Positions 1 to 9,594 are shown, counted from the first letter of the stretch. The stretch: DNA of 64,000 nt from Microvirga sp. TS319 (GCF_041276405.1 NZ_JBGGGT010000002.1:1091001-1155000); one strand, 5' to 3'. Numbers and translations are program-made. Notes: generated by a model not told the origin, from the sequence alone.

Positions 1-505
1 GATTGCCGTCCCGGTCGAAGACCAGGCGCGAGCCGAAATGCTGGGTGCCCTTGTAGGACGGCTCCTGTCGGAAAACGACCTGGACATCCTCCAGGGCCGT
101 CTCATCGTTGCTCAGGCGCCCCCGCGCCACGCTCGTGCCGTTCTGGCCGTCGCCTCGATCCTCGGAAAAACTCAGATAGATCACCCTGTTCTGGGAGAAG
201 TTCGGAGCGAGCACCACATCCAGAAGGCCGCCCTGGCCGCCGGCCGAGACGGCTGGGAGGCCCTCGATCGGCTCGGAGAGTGTCCCGTCGGTATTGACGA
301 TGCGCAGCCGTCCGGGCCTCTCGGTGACCAGCATGCGTTCATCGGGCAGGAAGGCGAGGCTCCAGGGATTCTGAAGGTTCCGGGCAAGCGTTTCGACGAT
401 CACCTCGACCTTGTCCGTCCGGAGCCGCTGCGTGTCCTGGGCCAGAGCGGCCGGAGCCGCGGCGAGAAACAATGCGCAAGCAAGGGCGAGGCGAAGTTTA
501 GGCAT
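1..505 (-). CDS. PQQ-dependent sugar dehydrogenase, N-terminal part
   Basis: Reading leftward from an ATG at 505, the frame stays open to the window edge, so only about the first 168 residues are present. Residues 1-22 form a Sec signal peptide ending in an AxA-type site before QD, so the enzyme should be periplasmic. The segment with PWSLAFLPDERMLVTERPG is the first blade of the six-bladed beta-propeller of soluble aldose/glucose dehydrogenases (GSDH family), and GGQGGLLDVVLAP and KGTQHFGSRLVFDRDGN also match that family. Members oxidise aldose sugars with PQQ; the catalytic His is usually in this part, and the H of TQHFGSR is a family-conserved position. GGAGAG 5 bases before the ATG is a good ribosome site. 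Substrate cannot be told. Confidence 0.88.
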   Translation of the reverse strand, partial: MPKLRLALACALFLAAAPAALAQDTQRLRTDKVEVIVETLARNLQNPWSLAFLPDERMLVTERPGRLRIVNTDGTLSEPIEGLPAVSAGGQGGLLDVVLAPNFSQNRVIYLSFSEDRGDGQNGTSVARGRLSNDETALEDVQVVFRQEPSYKGTQHFGSRLVFDRDGN

Positions 506-603
506 AAAGGCTCTCCGTCAATCCAGGGCGGAAGAGCTAACCTTCTGGCACGGGGCGTCAACCTCACTCCCGTTCACTCGCGTGTTACCTTGGGGAATAC
601 GCG

Positions 604-789
604 TTATCTGGAGGAATAGAGGTGGACAGCGCCCTTGGTCTGGCCGGACAGGGTTTGCGTGGTCGCCAGAACCGAAACGGTCGCAAGTCCCATCAGCATG
701 ATCAACGCCAGCGAGCAGCGGGTTTGCTGACGCAGATCCATCCGGTGAGCCCGGGAGGCGACGTGATTTCTTGGTCGGATCGTCTTCAT
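604..789 (-). CDS. small single-span membrane protein, function unknown
   Basis: A 61-residue frame starting MKTIRPRN. Residues 23-42 (SLALIMLMGLATVSVLA) form one hydrophobic segment after a basic N-terminus, so it is either a membrane peptide or a precursor with a signal anchor. GGGGA lies 8 bases ahead of the chosen ATG; another ATG two codons upstream is possible. It reads toward the sugar dehydrogenase with a 98-base gap. A perfect CtrA-type box lies about 115 bases upstream. I do not recognise the family, and it may not be a real gene. Confidence 0.45.
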   Translation of the reverse strand: MKTIRPRNHVASRAHRMDLRQQTRCSLALIMLMGLATVSVLATTQTLSGQTKGAVHLYSSR

Positions 790-900
790 TGGCATTTCCC
801 CATGAAGGACATTGTGGGTTGTAGAAAAAACCCTTTCCTTACAGGAAGGTTCCGCCGTGTTTTGGAGTCTTGCTTTGAGACAACTTGCCAAGTGTCGAAA

Positions 901-915
901 TTAACTATTCGTTAA
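901..915 (-). promoter_or_regulatory. candidate CtrA box (TTAA-N7-TTAA)
   Basis: TTAACTATTCGTTAA is an exact match to the full CtrA binding consensus of alphaproteobacteria. Another TTAA-N6-TTAA overlaps its right half (912-925). It lies upstream of the small membrane gene at 604-789 and downstream of the TctC gene, so the small gene is the natural target. Binding is inferred from sequence only. Confidence 0.5.
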
Positions 916-960
916 CCAATATTAACGTGCCGTAATGTGGTAGAACCAGACATGTGGCGA

Positions 961-990
961 GTAAAAACGGCCGGGCTCTCGCCCGGCCGT
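961..990 (-). terminator. intrinsic terminator of the TctC gene
   Basis: A perfect 10-bp GC-rich stem (967-976 with 981-990, 4-base loop). On the minus strand it is followed by a run of five T. It sits 27 bases past the stop of the gene at 1017-1997. Confidence 0.85.
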
Positions 991-1016
991 CTCATGAAAA
1001 TCACACGGATAAAAGG

Positions 1017-1997
1017 CTATTCCGCGTTGATGCGGGCTGCCTTGATGATCTCGGCCCAAGTCTGGATCTCCTTGTCCAGATAGGGTTTGAAGGTCTCCGG
1101 GTCGCGCACGTTCAAAGTAAAGCCGAGCTTCGTGATGCGCTCCTTCACGTCGGGCTTGTTGAGGATCGCGATGATCGTTCCCGAGAGCTTGTCGAGAATC
1201 GGCTTGGGCGTGTTCACGGGCGCGAAGAAGGCGGCCCAGGATTCCGCGTCAGCGTCGGTGATGCCCTGTTCGCGAAGGGTCGGCACGTCGGGCGCGAGAG
1301 GATTGCGCTTCGGGCTCGCAAGGCCAATGGCGCGCATCTGGCCGGCTTCGAACTGCGCCAGTACGCTCGGGAGGGTCGAGTTCGAAACGTCGATGCGCCC
1401 GGCCATGAGCTCCGTCACGAGGGGGGCAGCGCCGCGGAAGGGGACGTGCGTCATTTTGATGCCCGTGCGGGTCATGAAGAGCTCGGTCGCCAGATGCGAG
1501 CCGGAGCCCACGCCCGTGGAGCCGTAATTGAGTTTGCCCGGATCCTTCTTGGCAAGCGCGACCAGCTCGGGAATCGACTTCACCGGCAGGTCGTTCTTCA
1601 CCACGAAGACGTGCTCGAAGGCGCCTGCCCCCGCGAGGGGAGCGAAGTCCTTCACTGCATCGTAGCCGGGGTCCTTCAGCAGGAACATGTTGTTCCCGTG
1701 AGTCTGGTTGTTGCCGAACACGATCGTGTAGCCGTCCGGCTCGGCCCGGGCGACCGCGCGGGTGCCGATGGCGCCGGAGGCGCCCGCCACGTTCTCGACG
1801 ATCGTGTTCTGCCCGAGGTCCTTGCCCATTTCCTCAGCGACGATGCGGGCGATCACGTCCGTCGGGCCGCCCGCCGGATAGGGCACGATCATCCTGATCA
1901 CGCGGCTGGGATAAGTGTCCGCGAGGGCGGCCTGGGAGAGCAGGGCGGCTCCTGCGAAAAGGCCGAAGGCCATGCGGCGGGTAAGGGAAGGCATCAT
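1017..1997 (-). CDS. TctC/Bug family tripartite tricarboxylate transporter substrate-binding protein
   Basis: 326 residues, the usual length of the Bug family. Residues 1-27 are a signal peptide with a Tat-like RR and cleavage after AALA. The mature start YPSRVIRMIVPYPAGGPTD is the family signature that forms part of the carboxylate-binding pocket, and NVAGASGAIG and NYGSTGVGSGSHL are further conserved segments. These periplasmic proteins bind dicarboxylates, tricarboxylates or similar small acids, often for a TctAB permease. No tctA or tctB lies beside it, so it is an orphan and may serve a distant permease or act in sensing. AGGAG is 8 bases before the ATG. A strong terminator follows. Confidence 0.92.
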   Translation of the reverse strand: MMPSLTRRMAFGLFAGAALLSQAALADTYPSRVIRMIVPYPAGGPTDVIARIVAEEMGKDLGQNTIVENVAGASGAIGTRAVARAEPDGYTIVFGNNQTHGNNMFLLKDPGYDAVKDFAPLAGAGAFEHVFVVKNDLPVKSIPELVALAKKDPGKLNYGSTGVGSGSHLATELFMTRTGIKMTHVPFRGAAPLVTELMAGRIDVSNSTLPSVLAQFEAGQMRAIGLASPKRNPLAPDVPTLREQGITDADAESWAAFFAPVNTPKPILDKLSGTIIAILNKPDVKERITKLGFTLNVRDPETFKPYLDKEIQTWAEIIKAARINAE

Positions 1998-2096
1998 GAA
2001 AGAGCGGCTCCTGAAAATCCCCGGTTCGGGGCTGTTTTGCTTGCTTGGACAGCTTGGGCGGATTAGGGTCCGCCCCCGTCACGTTCCCTTCCTTAA

Positions 2097-3319
<1,223 letters not shown>

Positions 3320-3320
<1 letters not shown>

Positions 3321-3613
3321 TGGATCTGCCTCGGACATTCCATCCGGACCCCGAGGCCGAACCCTACCGGGCCGACCCGGCCTCCCCCTATCGCGTGAAG
3401 TTCGACGCCCGCGTCGACTTCACCAATGGAGGCTATGTCGAGGCACGGGACTTTCTCCTCGATATCGAGGGGAACGACATCGCGCCCGAGCGCTTGGCCG
3501 AGATGATCGTCTCGGCCATGAATCTTCTCCGGGCGGGGCCCGTGACGATCTTCGCCATGAGGGCGGTCCGCCGCGGCGAACACCAGGATTCCGGGCCGGC
3601 GTCTCAGTCCTGA
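3320..3613 (+). CDS. hypothetical protein coupled to the aminotransferase
   Basis: 97 residues. The ATG overlaps the stop of the upstream aminotransferase (TGATG), which supports this start and implies coupled translation. The N-terminus is proline- and acid-rich. The middle, with VDFTNGGYVEARDFLLDIEG, looks like a small alpha/beta domain. No signal peptide, membrane segment or catalytic motif is visible, and I do not recognise the family. Position suggests a role tied to amino-acid metabolism, but that is only context. Confidence 0.7.
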
Positions 3614-3699
3614 GCGAAATTCGCCCGCACGGAACATCCCGTTTCCAGAGCCCATAACGGCGCGATCGCCATAAGAGTGCGGTCCGGATCCTTTTCGCT

Positions 3700-3749
3700 A
3701 GCGCATCGTGCGAAAAAGTGGCCCCGGTTTTTCGCCGGAACGATGCGCT
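3700..3749 (+). repeat. two-hairpin intergenic repeat, left arm only
   Basis: Left-arm hairpin of the chromosomal repeat. The outer stem AGCGCATCGT pairs with ACGATGCGCT-like bases and the inner stem GCGAAAAA pairs with TTTTTCGC. This copy lacks the right arm and is followed at once by a full copy. Confidence 0.85.
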
Positions 3750-3762
3750 GTTCTATAGTGGG

Positions 3763-3876
3763 AGCATCGTGCGAAAAAGTGGCCCCGGTTTTTCGCCGGA
3801 ACGATGCGCTCTCTCCAAGAAGGGAGCATTGGATCCGATCCCAAAAGTGGATTCTACTTTTGGGTCCGATGCTCTA
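3763..3876 (+). repeat. two-hairpin intergenic repeat, full copy
   Basis: The left hairpin is joined by about 15 variable bases to a right hairpin whose outer arms are GATCC/TCCGATGCT-like and whose inner arms are CCCAAAAGTGG and CTACTTTTGGG. The left arm is nearly identical to the partial copy just upstream, so this looks like a local duplication. Confidence 0.85.
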
Positions 3877-3927
3877 GGCCGGGTCGGGCGCATGCTGGCT
3901 CCTCTCCAGTCCAGGGAGGGGTGCGCC

Positions 3928-4443
3928 ATGGGTGCCGATGACCCCAGAGACGATGTCCATGCCATCGAGGCCGTCATCGCCCGTCAGTTCGCGAGCTTGA
4001 GCTGGACCTCCGGAGCACGGGCCGATTGGGCGGGATTCGCGGCCGATTTCCTGCCCGGGGCCGCGCTCTATCCGGCAGTGCGCCCCGCCCGGCCGCAGAC
4101 GATCGAAACGTTCATCGAACGGATGAAGGGCCTTGCGGGCACAAAGCTGCATGCCTTCGAGGAGGCCGTGCTGGGAGCCGAGATCCGGGTCTTCGGGAAC
4201 GTGGCGGTCGCGGTGGCGGCCTGCGAGATGACCGAGAACGGCGCGGAGATCCATCGCGGTGTCGAAATGATGCTCCTCGTCAAAGATGCCGGGGAGTGGC
4301 GGATCGTATCCCAGGCCTGGGACAAGGAAAGCCTGGCGGATCCCATTCCCCAACGATGGCTGCAGCGTCGGACGGCCGGGAGTGGGCCGGATTCGCCACC
4401 CTCTGCCGGGGACCGCATCGCGCCGGAACGAGGCTTCCGCTGA
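3928..4443 (+). CDS. NTF2-like/SnoaL-type domain protein
   Basis: 171 residues from the ATG at 3928, chosen because GGGAGGGG lies 8 bases upstream; longer versions of the frame run back into the repeat. Residues 10-130 have the pattern of the SnoaL/DUF4440 cone-shaped fold: an N-terminal helix, then WAGFAADFLPGAALYP, and the closing strands VEMMLLVKDAGEWRIVSQAWDKE. This fold is used by small hydrolases, isomerases and binding proteins, so no reaction can be assigned. The basic, Pro-rich last 30 residues are probably disordered. It is flanked on both sides by intergenic repeats and seems to be transcribed alone. Confidence 0.75.
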   Translation: MGADDPRDDVHAIEAVIARQFASLSWTSGARADWAGFAADFLPGAALYPAVRPARPQTIETFIERMKGLAGTKLHAFEEAVLGAEIRVFGNVAVAVAACEMTENGAEIHRGVEMMLLVKDAGEWRIVSQAWDKESLADPIPQRWLQRRTAGSGPDSPPSAGDRIAPERGFR

Positions 4444-4455
4444 CCTGTTAATCGC

Positions 4456-4575
4456 TAGCGCATCGTTCTTGCGAGAAAGTAGACGGGTTTTTGCAAGAAC
4501 GATGCGCTCTCTCCAAAAAGGGAGCATCGGATTCAATCTCAAAAGTGCAAATCCACTTTTCACGTCCGATGCTCT
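4456..4575 (+). repeat. two-hairpin intergenic repeat, full copy
   Basis: Both hairpins are present between the NTF2-like gene and the DUF992 gene. The left-arm stem is longer here, with CATCGTTCTTGC opposite GCAAGAACGATG. The right arm ends in CCGATGCTCTAG. Confidence 0.85.
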
Positions 4576-4602
4576 AGGCTTCACCAAGCTCAGGAGTTCA
4601 TC

Positions 4603-5076
4603 ATGCTTCGCGCGGCTTTCGTCCTCACGCTCCTTGCCATCGCATCGTCCGCCGGCCTTTCCCACGCGCAGGCGCAATCCCAGACCCGGGCAGGAGTCCT
4701 GACCTGCAATGTCTCGGGCAATGTGGGACTCATCCTCACAACCCAGAAATCCACCGCCTGCGTCTTCGATTCCCAGCGCGGTCCCAACGAGCATTATCTC
4801 GGCGTGATCCGCCGCTTCGGCCTGGATCTCGGTGCAACGAGCGGCGGGATTTTGACCTGGGCCGTCTTCTCCAGCGGCGACGTGTCGCCCGGATCGCTCG
4901 CCGGGACCTATGCGGGGCCTTCGGCCGAGGCAACGGTCGGCGCTGGTCTCGGGGCCAATGTTCTCGTCGGCGGGTCGGGCGCTTCCATTGTCCTGCAGCC
5001 GCTCTCGGTCAGCGGCCAGACAGGCCTGAACTTTGCCCTCGGCGTGAGCGATTTCGAGCTGCGTGAGGTGCGCTAG
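4603..5076 (+). CDS. DUF992 family secreted protein
   Basis: 157 residues. Residues 1-24 form a signal peptide ending SHA-QAQ. The mature part has the DUF992 layout: an early Cys in GVLTCNVSGNVGLI, then a second Cys in KSTACVF, followed by Gly/Ala-rich beta strands such as GAGLGANVLVGGSG. DUF992 proteins are small periplasmic or outer-membrane-associated proteins found mainly in Hyphomicrobiales; their role is unknown. GGAG precedes the ATG by 6 bases. The stop codon TAG lies in the first bases of the following repeat (CTAGCGC). Confidence 0.88.
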   Translation: MLRAAFVLTLLAIASSAGLSHAQAQSQTRAGVLTCNVSGNVGLILTTQKSTACVFDSQRGPNEHYLGVIRRFGLDLGATSGGILTWAVFSSGDVSPGSLAGTYAGPSAEATVGAGLGANVLVGGSGASIVLQPLSVSGQTGLNFALGVSDFELREVR

Positions 5077-5186
5077 CGCATCGTGCGAAAAGTGGACCCG
5101 ATCTTTCGCTTTCAACGATGCGCTCATCTCAGAGGAGAGCATCGGATCGATCCAAAAGGGCAAATCCACGTCCCGCGTCCGATGCT
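5075..5186 (+). repeat. two-hairpin intergenic repeat, degraded inner stems
   Basis: The left arm begins within the stop codon of the DUF992 gene. Inner stems are weaker than in other copies (one A fewer, extra mismatches), and the right arm ends CCGATGCTCC. Confidence 0.8.
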
Positions 5187-5355
5187 CCAGGTCGTCGCTT
5201 TCGAGCGAAGCTGGGAGGGCCGGGCGCAAGCTCGGCCGTTCTTCCCGCCTCAAAAAGTCTCTCAAAAAGTCACTTGCCAACTCCTCCCGAGAGGCAGAGC
5301 ATCCCGTTAACGCGACGGCCAAGAGCGCGCTGACGGGGGCAGGGAGGAGACTACC

Positions 5356-7395
5356 ATGGCACCCAACGGCAGAGGACCCATGGGCCCGCGATGCATCGCC
5401 ATCGTCGGCCCATTCCAGAGCGGCAAGACCACGCTCCTCGAGGCGATCCTGGAGCGCACCGGCGCAATCTCGCGCGCAGGCCGTGTGACCAATGGCGACA
5501 GCGTGGGCGATGCGAGCGCGGAGGCGCGGGCTCACGGCATGAGCATCGAGCCCAATGTGGCCACCGTCGAGTTCCTCGGCGAGACGATGACCTTCATCGA
5601 TTGCCCCGGCTCTACGGAATTCCTGCACGAAATGCGCAACGTCACCCCCGTCTGCGATGCGGCGGTCGTCGTGTGCGAGTCGGACGAACGCAAGATTCCC
5701 GCGCTCGAAATCATCTTGCGGGAGCTTGAGGAGGCGGACATTCCGCGCTTCCTCTTCATCAACAAGATCGACGTGGCGACGCAGCGCGTGCGCGAGACGT
5801 TGAGCCTCCTGCAGCAGGCCTCGCGAACGCCGCTGCTTCTGCGCCAGATTCCGCTCTGGAAGGATGGCATTGCCGTCGGGTTCATCGATCTCGCCCTGGA
5901 GCGCGCCTTCATCTATCGCGAGCATGCGCCCAGCGAAATCGTCGAGATGCCGGACGGCGAAAACCTGCGCGAGCGCGAAGCGCGCTTCGCCATGCTTGAA
6001 CGGCTCGCCGATTACGACGACGATCTGATGGAGGATCTGATCTCCGAAATCGAGCCGCCGCGCGACCGCATCTTCGACGACCTTTCCAAGGAACTGCGCG
6101 AGCGGCATGTGGTGCCCGTGCTCATTGGATCCGCCGAGCGTGGAAACGGCGTCACACGGCTTCTCAAGGCCCTGCGCCACGAAGTCCCGGCCTTGGGCGA
6201 AACCCGCGCCCGTCTCGGGATCCCGGAAGAGGGCGCGCCGCTCGCTCATGTGATGAAAACATTGCATATGGGGCAGGGGGGCAAGCTCTCCGTGGCCCGC
6301 GTGATGCGCGGGACGTTCCACGAAGGCGACATGGTGGTGGGCTCGCGCGGAGCGGAAAGCCGCGTCGGCAGCCTGCTGGCGATGGTCGGCGGGGCCACGG
6401 CGCGCCGCAGCGAGGCGATCGCCGGCGATGCGGTCGGCTTCGGGCGTCTGGAGGGCATCGCCACGGGCGACAGCTTCGCATCGGGCAAGACCCGCCCCGA
6501 CACCATCGTCTCGTCGGCGCCGCCCGAGCCCGTGTATGCGGTGGCTCTCAAGGTGCGCGACCGGAAGGACGATGTGCGCCTGTCGAGCGCGCTTGCCAAG
6601 ATCACGGAGGAAGATCCGTCGCTGGTGGTCGAGAGCCGTCCCGATATGGGGGAGATCCGGCTGCTCGGGCAGGGCGAGATGCATCTGCGTGTCGCAGTGG
6701 AGAAGCTCGCTTCGCGCTTCCAGGTCGGGGTCGACATCAGCAAGCCGCGCGTCGCCTATTGCGAGACGATCCGCTTGCCCGCATCGGCCCGCGGGCGCCA
6801 TCGGAAGCAGACCGGAGGCCATGGCCAGTACGGTGACGTGATGATCGAGATCACGCCGCTGCCGCGCGGCGGCGGCTTCGCCTTCGAGGACAGGATCACA
6901 GGCGGTGTCGTGCCGCGCCAGTACATTCCCTCCGTGGAAACCGGGGTTCGCGATGCCCTCAAGAGCGGCCCTCTGGGATTCCCGGTGGTCGACCTTGCGG
7001 TGAGTCTCACGGACGGCTCCTATCACACGGTGGATTCCTCGGACGCGGCTTTCCAGGCGGCGGCTCGGATTGCCCTGGCGGAGGCCCTTCCGAAGGGCAA
7101 GCCGGTATTGCTGGAGCCCATCCTGTCCGTCGAGATCACCATTCCGACCGAAGCCCTGTCCAAGGCCACGAGTCTCGTGACCGCCCGCCGCGGGCAGATC
7201 CTCGGCTATGACGGGCGATCGGGGTGGGCCGGCTGGGAGGTGCTGAACGCCACCATTCCGGAATCGGAAATCGGAGACCTGATCGTCGAACTGCGCTCCG
7301 CCACGGCCGGCGTCGGCACCTTCTCGACCCACTTCGACCACATGGCCGAGCTCAGCGGCAAGACGGCCGATATCGTGCTGCAAAAGGTTCACTGA
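5356..7395 (+). CDS. elongation factor G-like GTPase (paralogue, not canonical EF-G)
   Basis: 679 residues, slightly shorter than EF-G. Domain order follows EF-G: the G domain (P-loop GPFQSGKT near 18, FINKID near 135), a beta-barrel domain 2 (HMGQGGKLSVARVMRG), domain III (EDPSLVV, LGQGEMHL), domain IV (GHGQYGDV) and domain V (SVEITIPTEAL). The G3 motif reads DCPGSTEF where canonical EF-G has DTPGHVDF, so the catalytic His is replaced by Ser. This belongs to a widespread EF-G-like class whose cellular job is not settled; a ribosome-linked role is inferred. GGGAGGAG before the ATG is strong. No tuf or rps genes adjoin, which argues against fusA. Confidence 0.9.
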   Translation: MAPNGRGPMGPRCIAIVGPFQSGKTTLLEAILERTGAISRAGRVTNGDSVGDASAEARAHGMSIEPNVATVEFLGETMTFIDCPGSTEFLHEMRNVTPVCDAAVVVCESDERKIPALEIILRELEEADIPRFLFINKIDVATQRVRETLSLLQQASRTPLLLRQIPLWKDGIAVGFIDLALERAFIYREHAPSEIVEMPDGENLREREARFAMLERLADYDDDLMEDLISEIEPPRDRIFDDLSKELRERHVVPVLIGSAERGNGVTRLLKALRHEVPALGETRARLGIPEEGAPLAHVMKTLHMGQGGKLSVARVMRGTFHEGDMVVGSRGAESRVGSLLAMVGGATARRSEAIAGDAVGFGRLEGIATGDSFASGKTRPDTIVSSAPPEPVYAVALKVRDRKDDVRLSSALAKITEEDPSLVVESRPDMGEIRLLGQGEMHLRVAVEKLASRFQVGVDISKPRVAYCETIRLPASARGRHRKQTGGHGQYGDVMIEITPLPRGGGFAFEDRITGGVVPRQYIPSVETGVRDALKSGPLGFPVVDLAVSLTDGSYHTVDSSDAAFQAAARIALAEALPKGKPVLLEPILSVEITIPTEALSKATSLVTARRGQILGYDGRSGWAGWEVLNATIPESEIGDLIVELRSATAGVGTFSTHFDHMAELSGKTADIVLQKVH

Positions 7396-7402
7396 GGCCG
7401 CA

Positions 7403-7438
7403 TCGATGGGCGCCGCCGCCCGCGCGGCGCCCATCGAC
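7403..7438 (+). terminator. strong hairpin after the EF-G-like gene
   Basis: A perfect 14-bp stem (7403-7416 with 7425-7438) with an 8-base loop, 8 bases past the stop codon. No T-run follows, so it may act as an RNA 3'-end stabiliser or a weak terminator. Confidence 0.5.
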
Positions 7439-7523
7439 AAACCACTTCTTCCGCACCAATCTAAGCTTTACCGGAGACGTCATCTCCTCGGAAGCGAACT
7501 CGCCCGGAGCGGGAGGAAAAAGA

Positions 7524-9248
7524 ATGAACGCCAAGACTCAACCGGCCGCATCTCCGGATTCGGCGGGGCATCCTTCGGACAGGCCCTGGCTCGGATCCTA
7601 TCCGTCGAACGTGCCTCAGGCCATCGACGATGCGAGCATCGGCACCCTCAACGACATGCTCCTCCAGGCGATCGCGGGCTATCCGAACCGGCCTGCCGCC
7701 GAGAGCTTCGGGACGCGCATGACCTATGCGGAGCTCGGTCGAAGCGTCGATGCCGTGGCATCCTGGCTGCAACGGCAGGGTTTGAGAAAGGGAGACCGCG
7801 TCGCCATCATGCTGCCGAACGTGATGGCTTATCCGGCGATCCTCTATGGCGTGCTATCGGCGGGCGGCACGGTGGTGAACGTCAACCCGCTCTATACGCC
7901 GCGCGAGCTGACCCATCAGCTGCAGGATTCCGGAGCGCGCTTCCTCTTCGTTCTCGAGAATTTCGGCACGACGGTGGAGGAGGCTCTGCCCGCTCTCAAG
8001 CTCGATCGCGCGGTCGTCGTGAAGCCGGGCGATCTTCTGGGGGCCAAGGGCACCATCGTCAATCTTGTGTCCCGTTACGTGAAGAAGGCGGTGAAGCCTT
8101 TTCGTCTGCCGGGATCAGTGCCGTTCACGACCGTGCTGAGCGAGGGAGCGCGCAGGAAGCCCGACCCCGTCGCCGTCACACGCGACGATATCGCCTTCCT
8201 GCAATATACGGGAGGAACGACCGGCATCTCGAAAGGGGCTGTCCTGCTCCACCGCAACGTGGTCGCGAACGTGCTGCAATGCGAGGCGTGGATGCGTCCG
8301 TTCTTCGGCGAACGTGATGATCACGTGATGGTCACCGCGCTGCCGCTCTACCACATTTTCGGCCTCACGGTGTGTTCGCTTCTGATGACGAGGATCGGCG
8401 GCTGCCAGCTCCTCATCGCCAATCCGCGCGATATCGCCGGTTTCGTGAAAACGCTCCAGAAGAGCAAGATCACGCTCATGTCCGGCGTGAACACGCTCTA
8501 CAACGCGCTTGCGCATGCGCCGGGGATCGAAAAGGTCGATTTCTCGCAGCTCGTGTTCGCGGTTGCGGGCGGAATGGCTACGCAGGAGACGGTCGCGAAG
8601 AAGTGGAAGGCGGTCTCCGGTCAACCTATCGTCGAAGGATACGGGCTGTCGGAGACCTCGCCCGTCGTTTGCGCCAATCGCCTCGATATTGAGGAATTCA
8701 CCGGCACCATCGGCTATCCGCTTCCCTCGACCGATGTGAGCGTGCGCGCGAGCGACGGGACCGTGCTGCCCTTCGGTGAGCGCGGAGAGCTGTGCGTGAA
8801 GGGCCCGCAGGTGATGGCCGGCTACTGGCAGCGGCCCGATGAAACGGCGCGCGTGACGACGCAGGACGGCTATTTCCGCACCGGCGACGTGGCCATGATC
8901 CTCCCCGACGGGCAGGTGAAGATCGTGGACCGGATGAAGGACATGATCCTCGTCTCCGGCTTCAACGTCTATCCGAACGAGGTCGAGGATGTGCTGGTCA
9001 AGCATCCCGGCGTCATGGAAGCCGCGGTCATCGGATTGCCCGACGAGCAGGCGGGGGAAATCGTCGTCGCTTACGTCGTGCGCAAGGACCAGAGCCTCGG
9101 TCCCGACGAGCTGCGTCGCTTCTGCCGGGAGAATCTCACGGGCTACAAGGTGCCGCGCCGGATCGAGTTCCGCGAGGCGCTGCCGAAGACCAATGTCGGC
9201 AAGGTGCTGCGCCGCGTCCTGAAGGACGAAGTCGCATCGTCGTCCTGA
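7524..9248 (+). CDS. fadD: long-chain fatty acid-CoA ligase (AMP-forming)
   Basis: 574 residues from the ATG at 7524, backed by GGGAGGAAAA just upstream. The adenylate-forming signature YTGGTTGISKGA (P-loop) is near residue 230, GYGLSETSP (A5) near 370, the core GYFRTGDVA near 450, and the C-terminal catalytic Lys lies in PKTNVGKVLRR. Length, N-terminal region and the DRMKDMILVSGFNVYPNEVE hinge match FadD-type enzymes. It activates long-chain fatty acids to acyl-CoA at the inner face of the membrane for beta-oxidation or lipid synthesis. It is apparently monocistronic. Confidence 0.93.
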   Translation: MNAKTQPAASPDSAGHPSDRPWLGSYPSNVPQAIDDASIGTLNDMLLQAIAGYPNRPAAESFGTRMTYAELGRSVDAVASWLQRQGLRKGDRVAIMLPNVMAYPAILYGVLSAGGTVVNVNPLYTPRELTHQLQDSGARFLFVLENFGTTVEEALPALKLDRAVVVKPGDLLGAKGTIVNLVSRYVKKAVKPFRLPGSVPFTTVLSEGARRKPDPVAVTRDDIAFLQYTGGTTGISKGAVLLHRNVVANVLQCEAWMRPFFGERDDHVMVTALPLYHIFGLTVCSLLMTRIGGCQLLIANPRDIAGFVKTLQKSKITLMSGVNTLYNALAHAPGIEKVDFSQLVFAVAGGMATQETVAKKWKAVSGQPIVEGYGLSETSPVVCANRLDIEEFTGTIGYPLPSTDVSVRASDGTVLPFGERGELCVKGPQVMAGYWQRPDETARVTTQDGYFRTGDVAMILPDGQVKIVDRMKDMILVSGFNVYPNEVEDVLVKHPGVMEAAVIGLPDEQAGEIVVAYVVRKDQSLGPDELRRFCRENLTGYKVPRRIEFREALPKTNVGKVLRRVLKDEVASSS

Positions 9249-9260
9249 AAGATGCCGATG

Positions 9261-9294
9261 GCATAAAAGAAAAAAGCCGGGCCAAAGGCCCGGC
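9261..9294 (-). terminator. intrinsic terminator facing left, no obvious upstream gene
   Basis: The stem GCCGGGCC/GGCCCGGC (9276-9294, 3-base loop) is followed on the minus strand by TTTTTTCTTTT. On the plus strand no T-run follows, so the polarity is leftward. It cannot serve fadD, which runs rightward. Confidence 0.75.
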
Positions 9295-9594
9295 ATAAGT
9301 AGAGGTCCGACAATTCAGTCAAAACCTTCCAGAGGGAACGGCCGACACGGCAGCGCCGGGAGGAAGAAAGCGGTGCCGCGTTGAAATCAGCCGCTGCTCA
9401 TATCGGCCGCATTCGACTTATTTGCAATGCAACATGCCTCATAAAAGGGCTGCATTGGCTGCATGGCTTAGACGAAAGACTGACGTAAAACTGCCACGCC
9501 CCTTCCGCCAAGATGGATTCGGCCGATAGGCGGGGCGTTCGTGAGATGTGAAAAGGGTCCTTCACCGGGTCTGCTTGGCGCTTCTCCGGGACGG

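Larger units (their letters stand above)
3614..3927. other. gene-free stretch filled by repeats
   Basis: The 314 bases between the coupled hypothetical gene and the NTF2-like gene contain two adjacent copies of the left hairpin of the chromosomal repeat and one right hairpin. I see no further coding potential. Confidence 0.7.

Noticed and set aside
954..2066. Plus-strand frame of 370 codons opposite the TctC gene
   Set aside because: Shadow of the TctC gene; low-complexity His/Arg/Gly composition and no ribosome site.
3874..7440. Open frame of 1188 codons on the minus strand opposite the EF-G-like gene
   Set aside because: Mirror frame of a GC-rich gene. Composition is His/Arg/Gly-rich without domains, and the plus strand encodes a full EF-G-like protein.
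9300..9540. Small DUF1127-like protein on the minus strand
   Set aside because: No start codon with a ribosome site and no DUF1127 motif; stop codons break each frame. Kept only as a small-RNA candidate.
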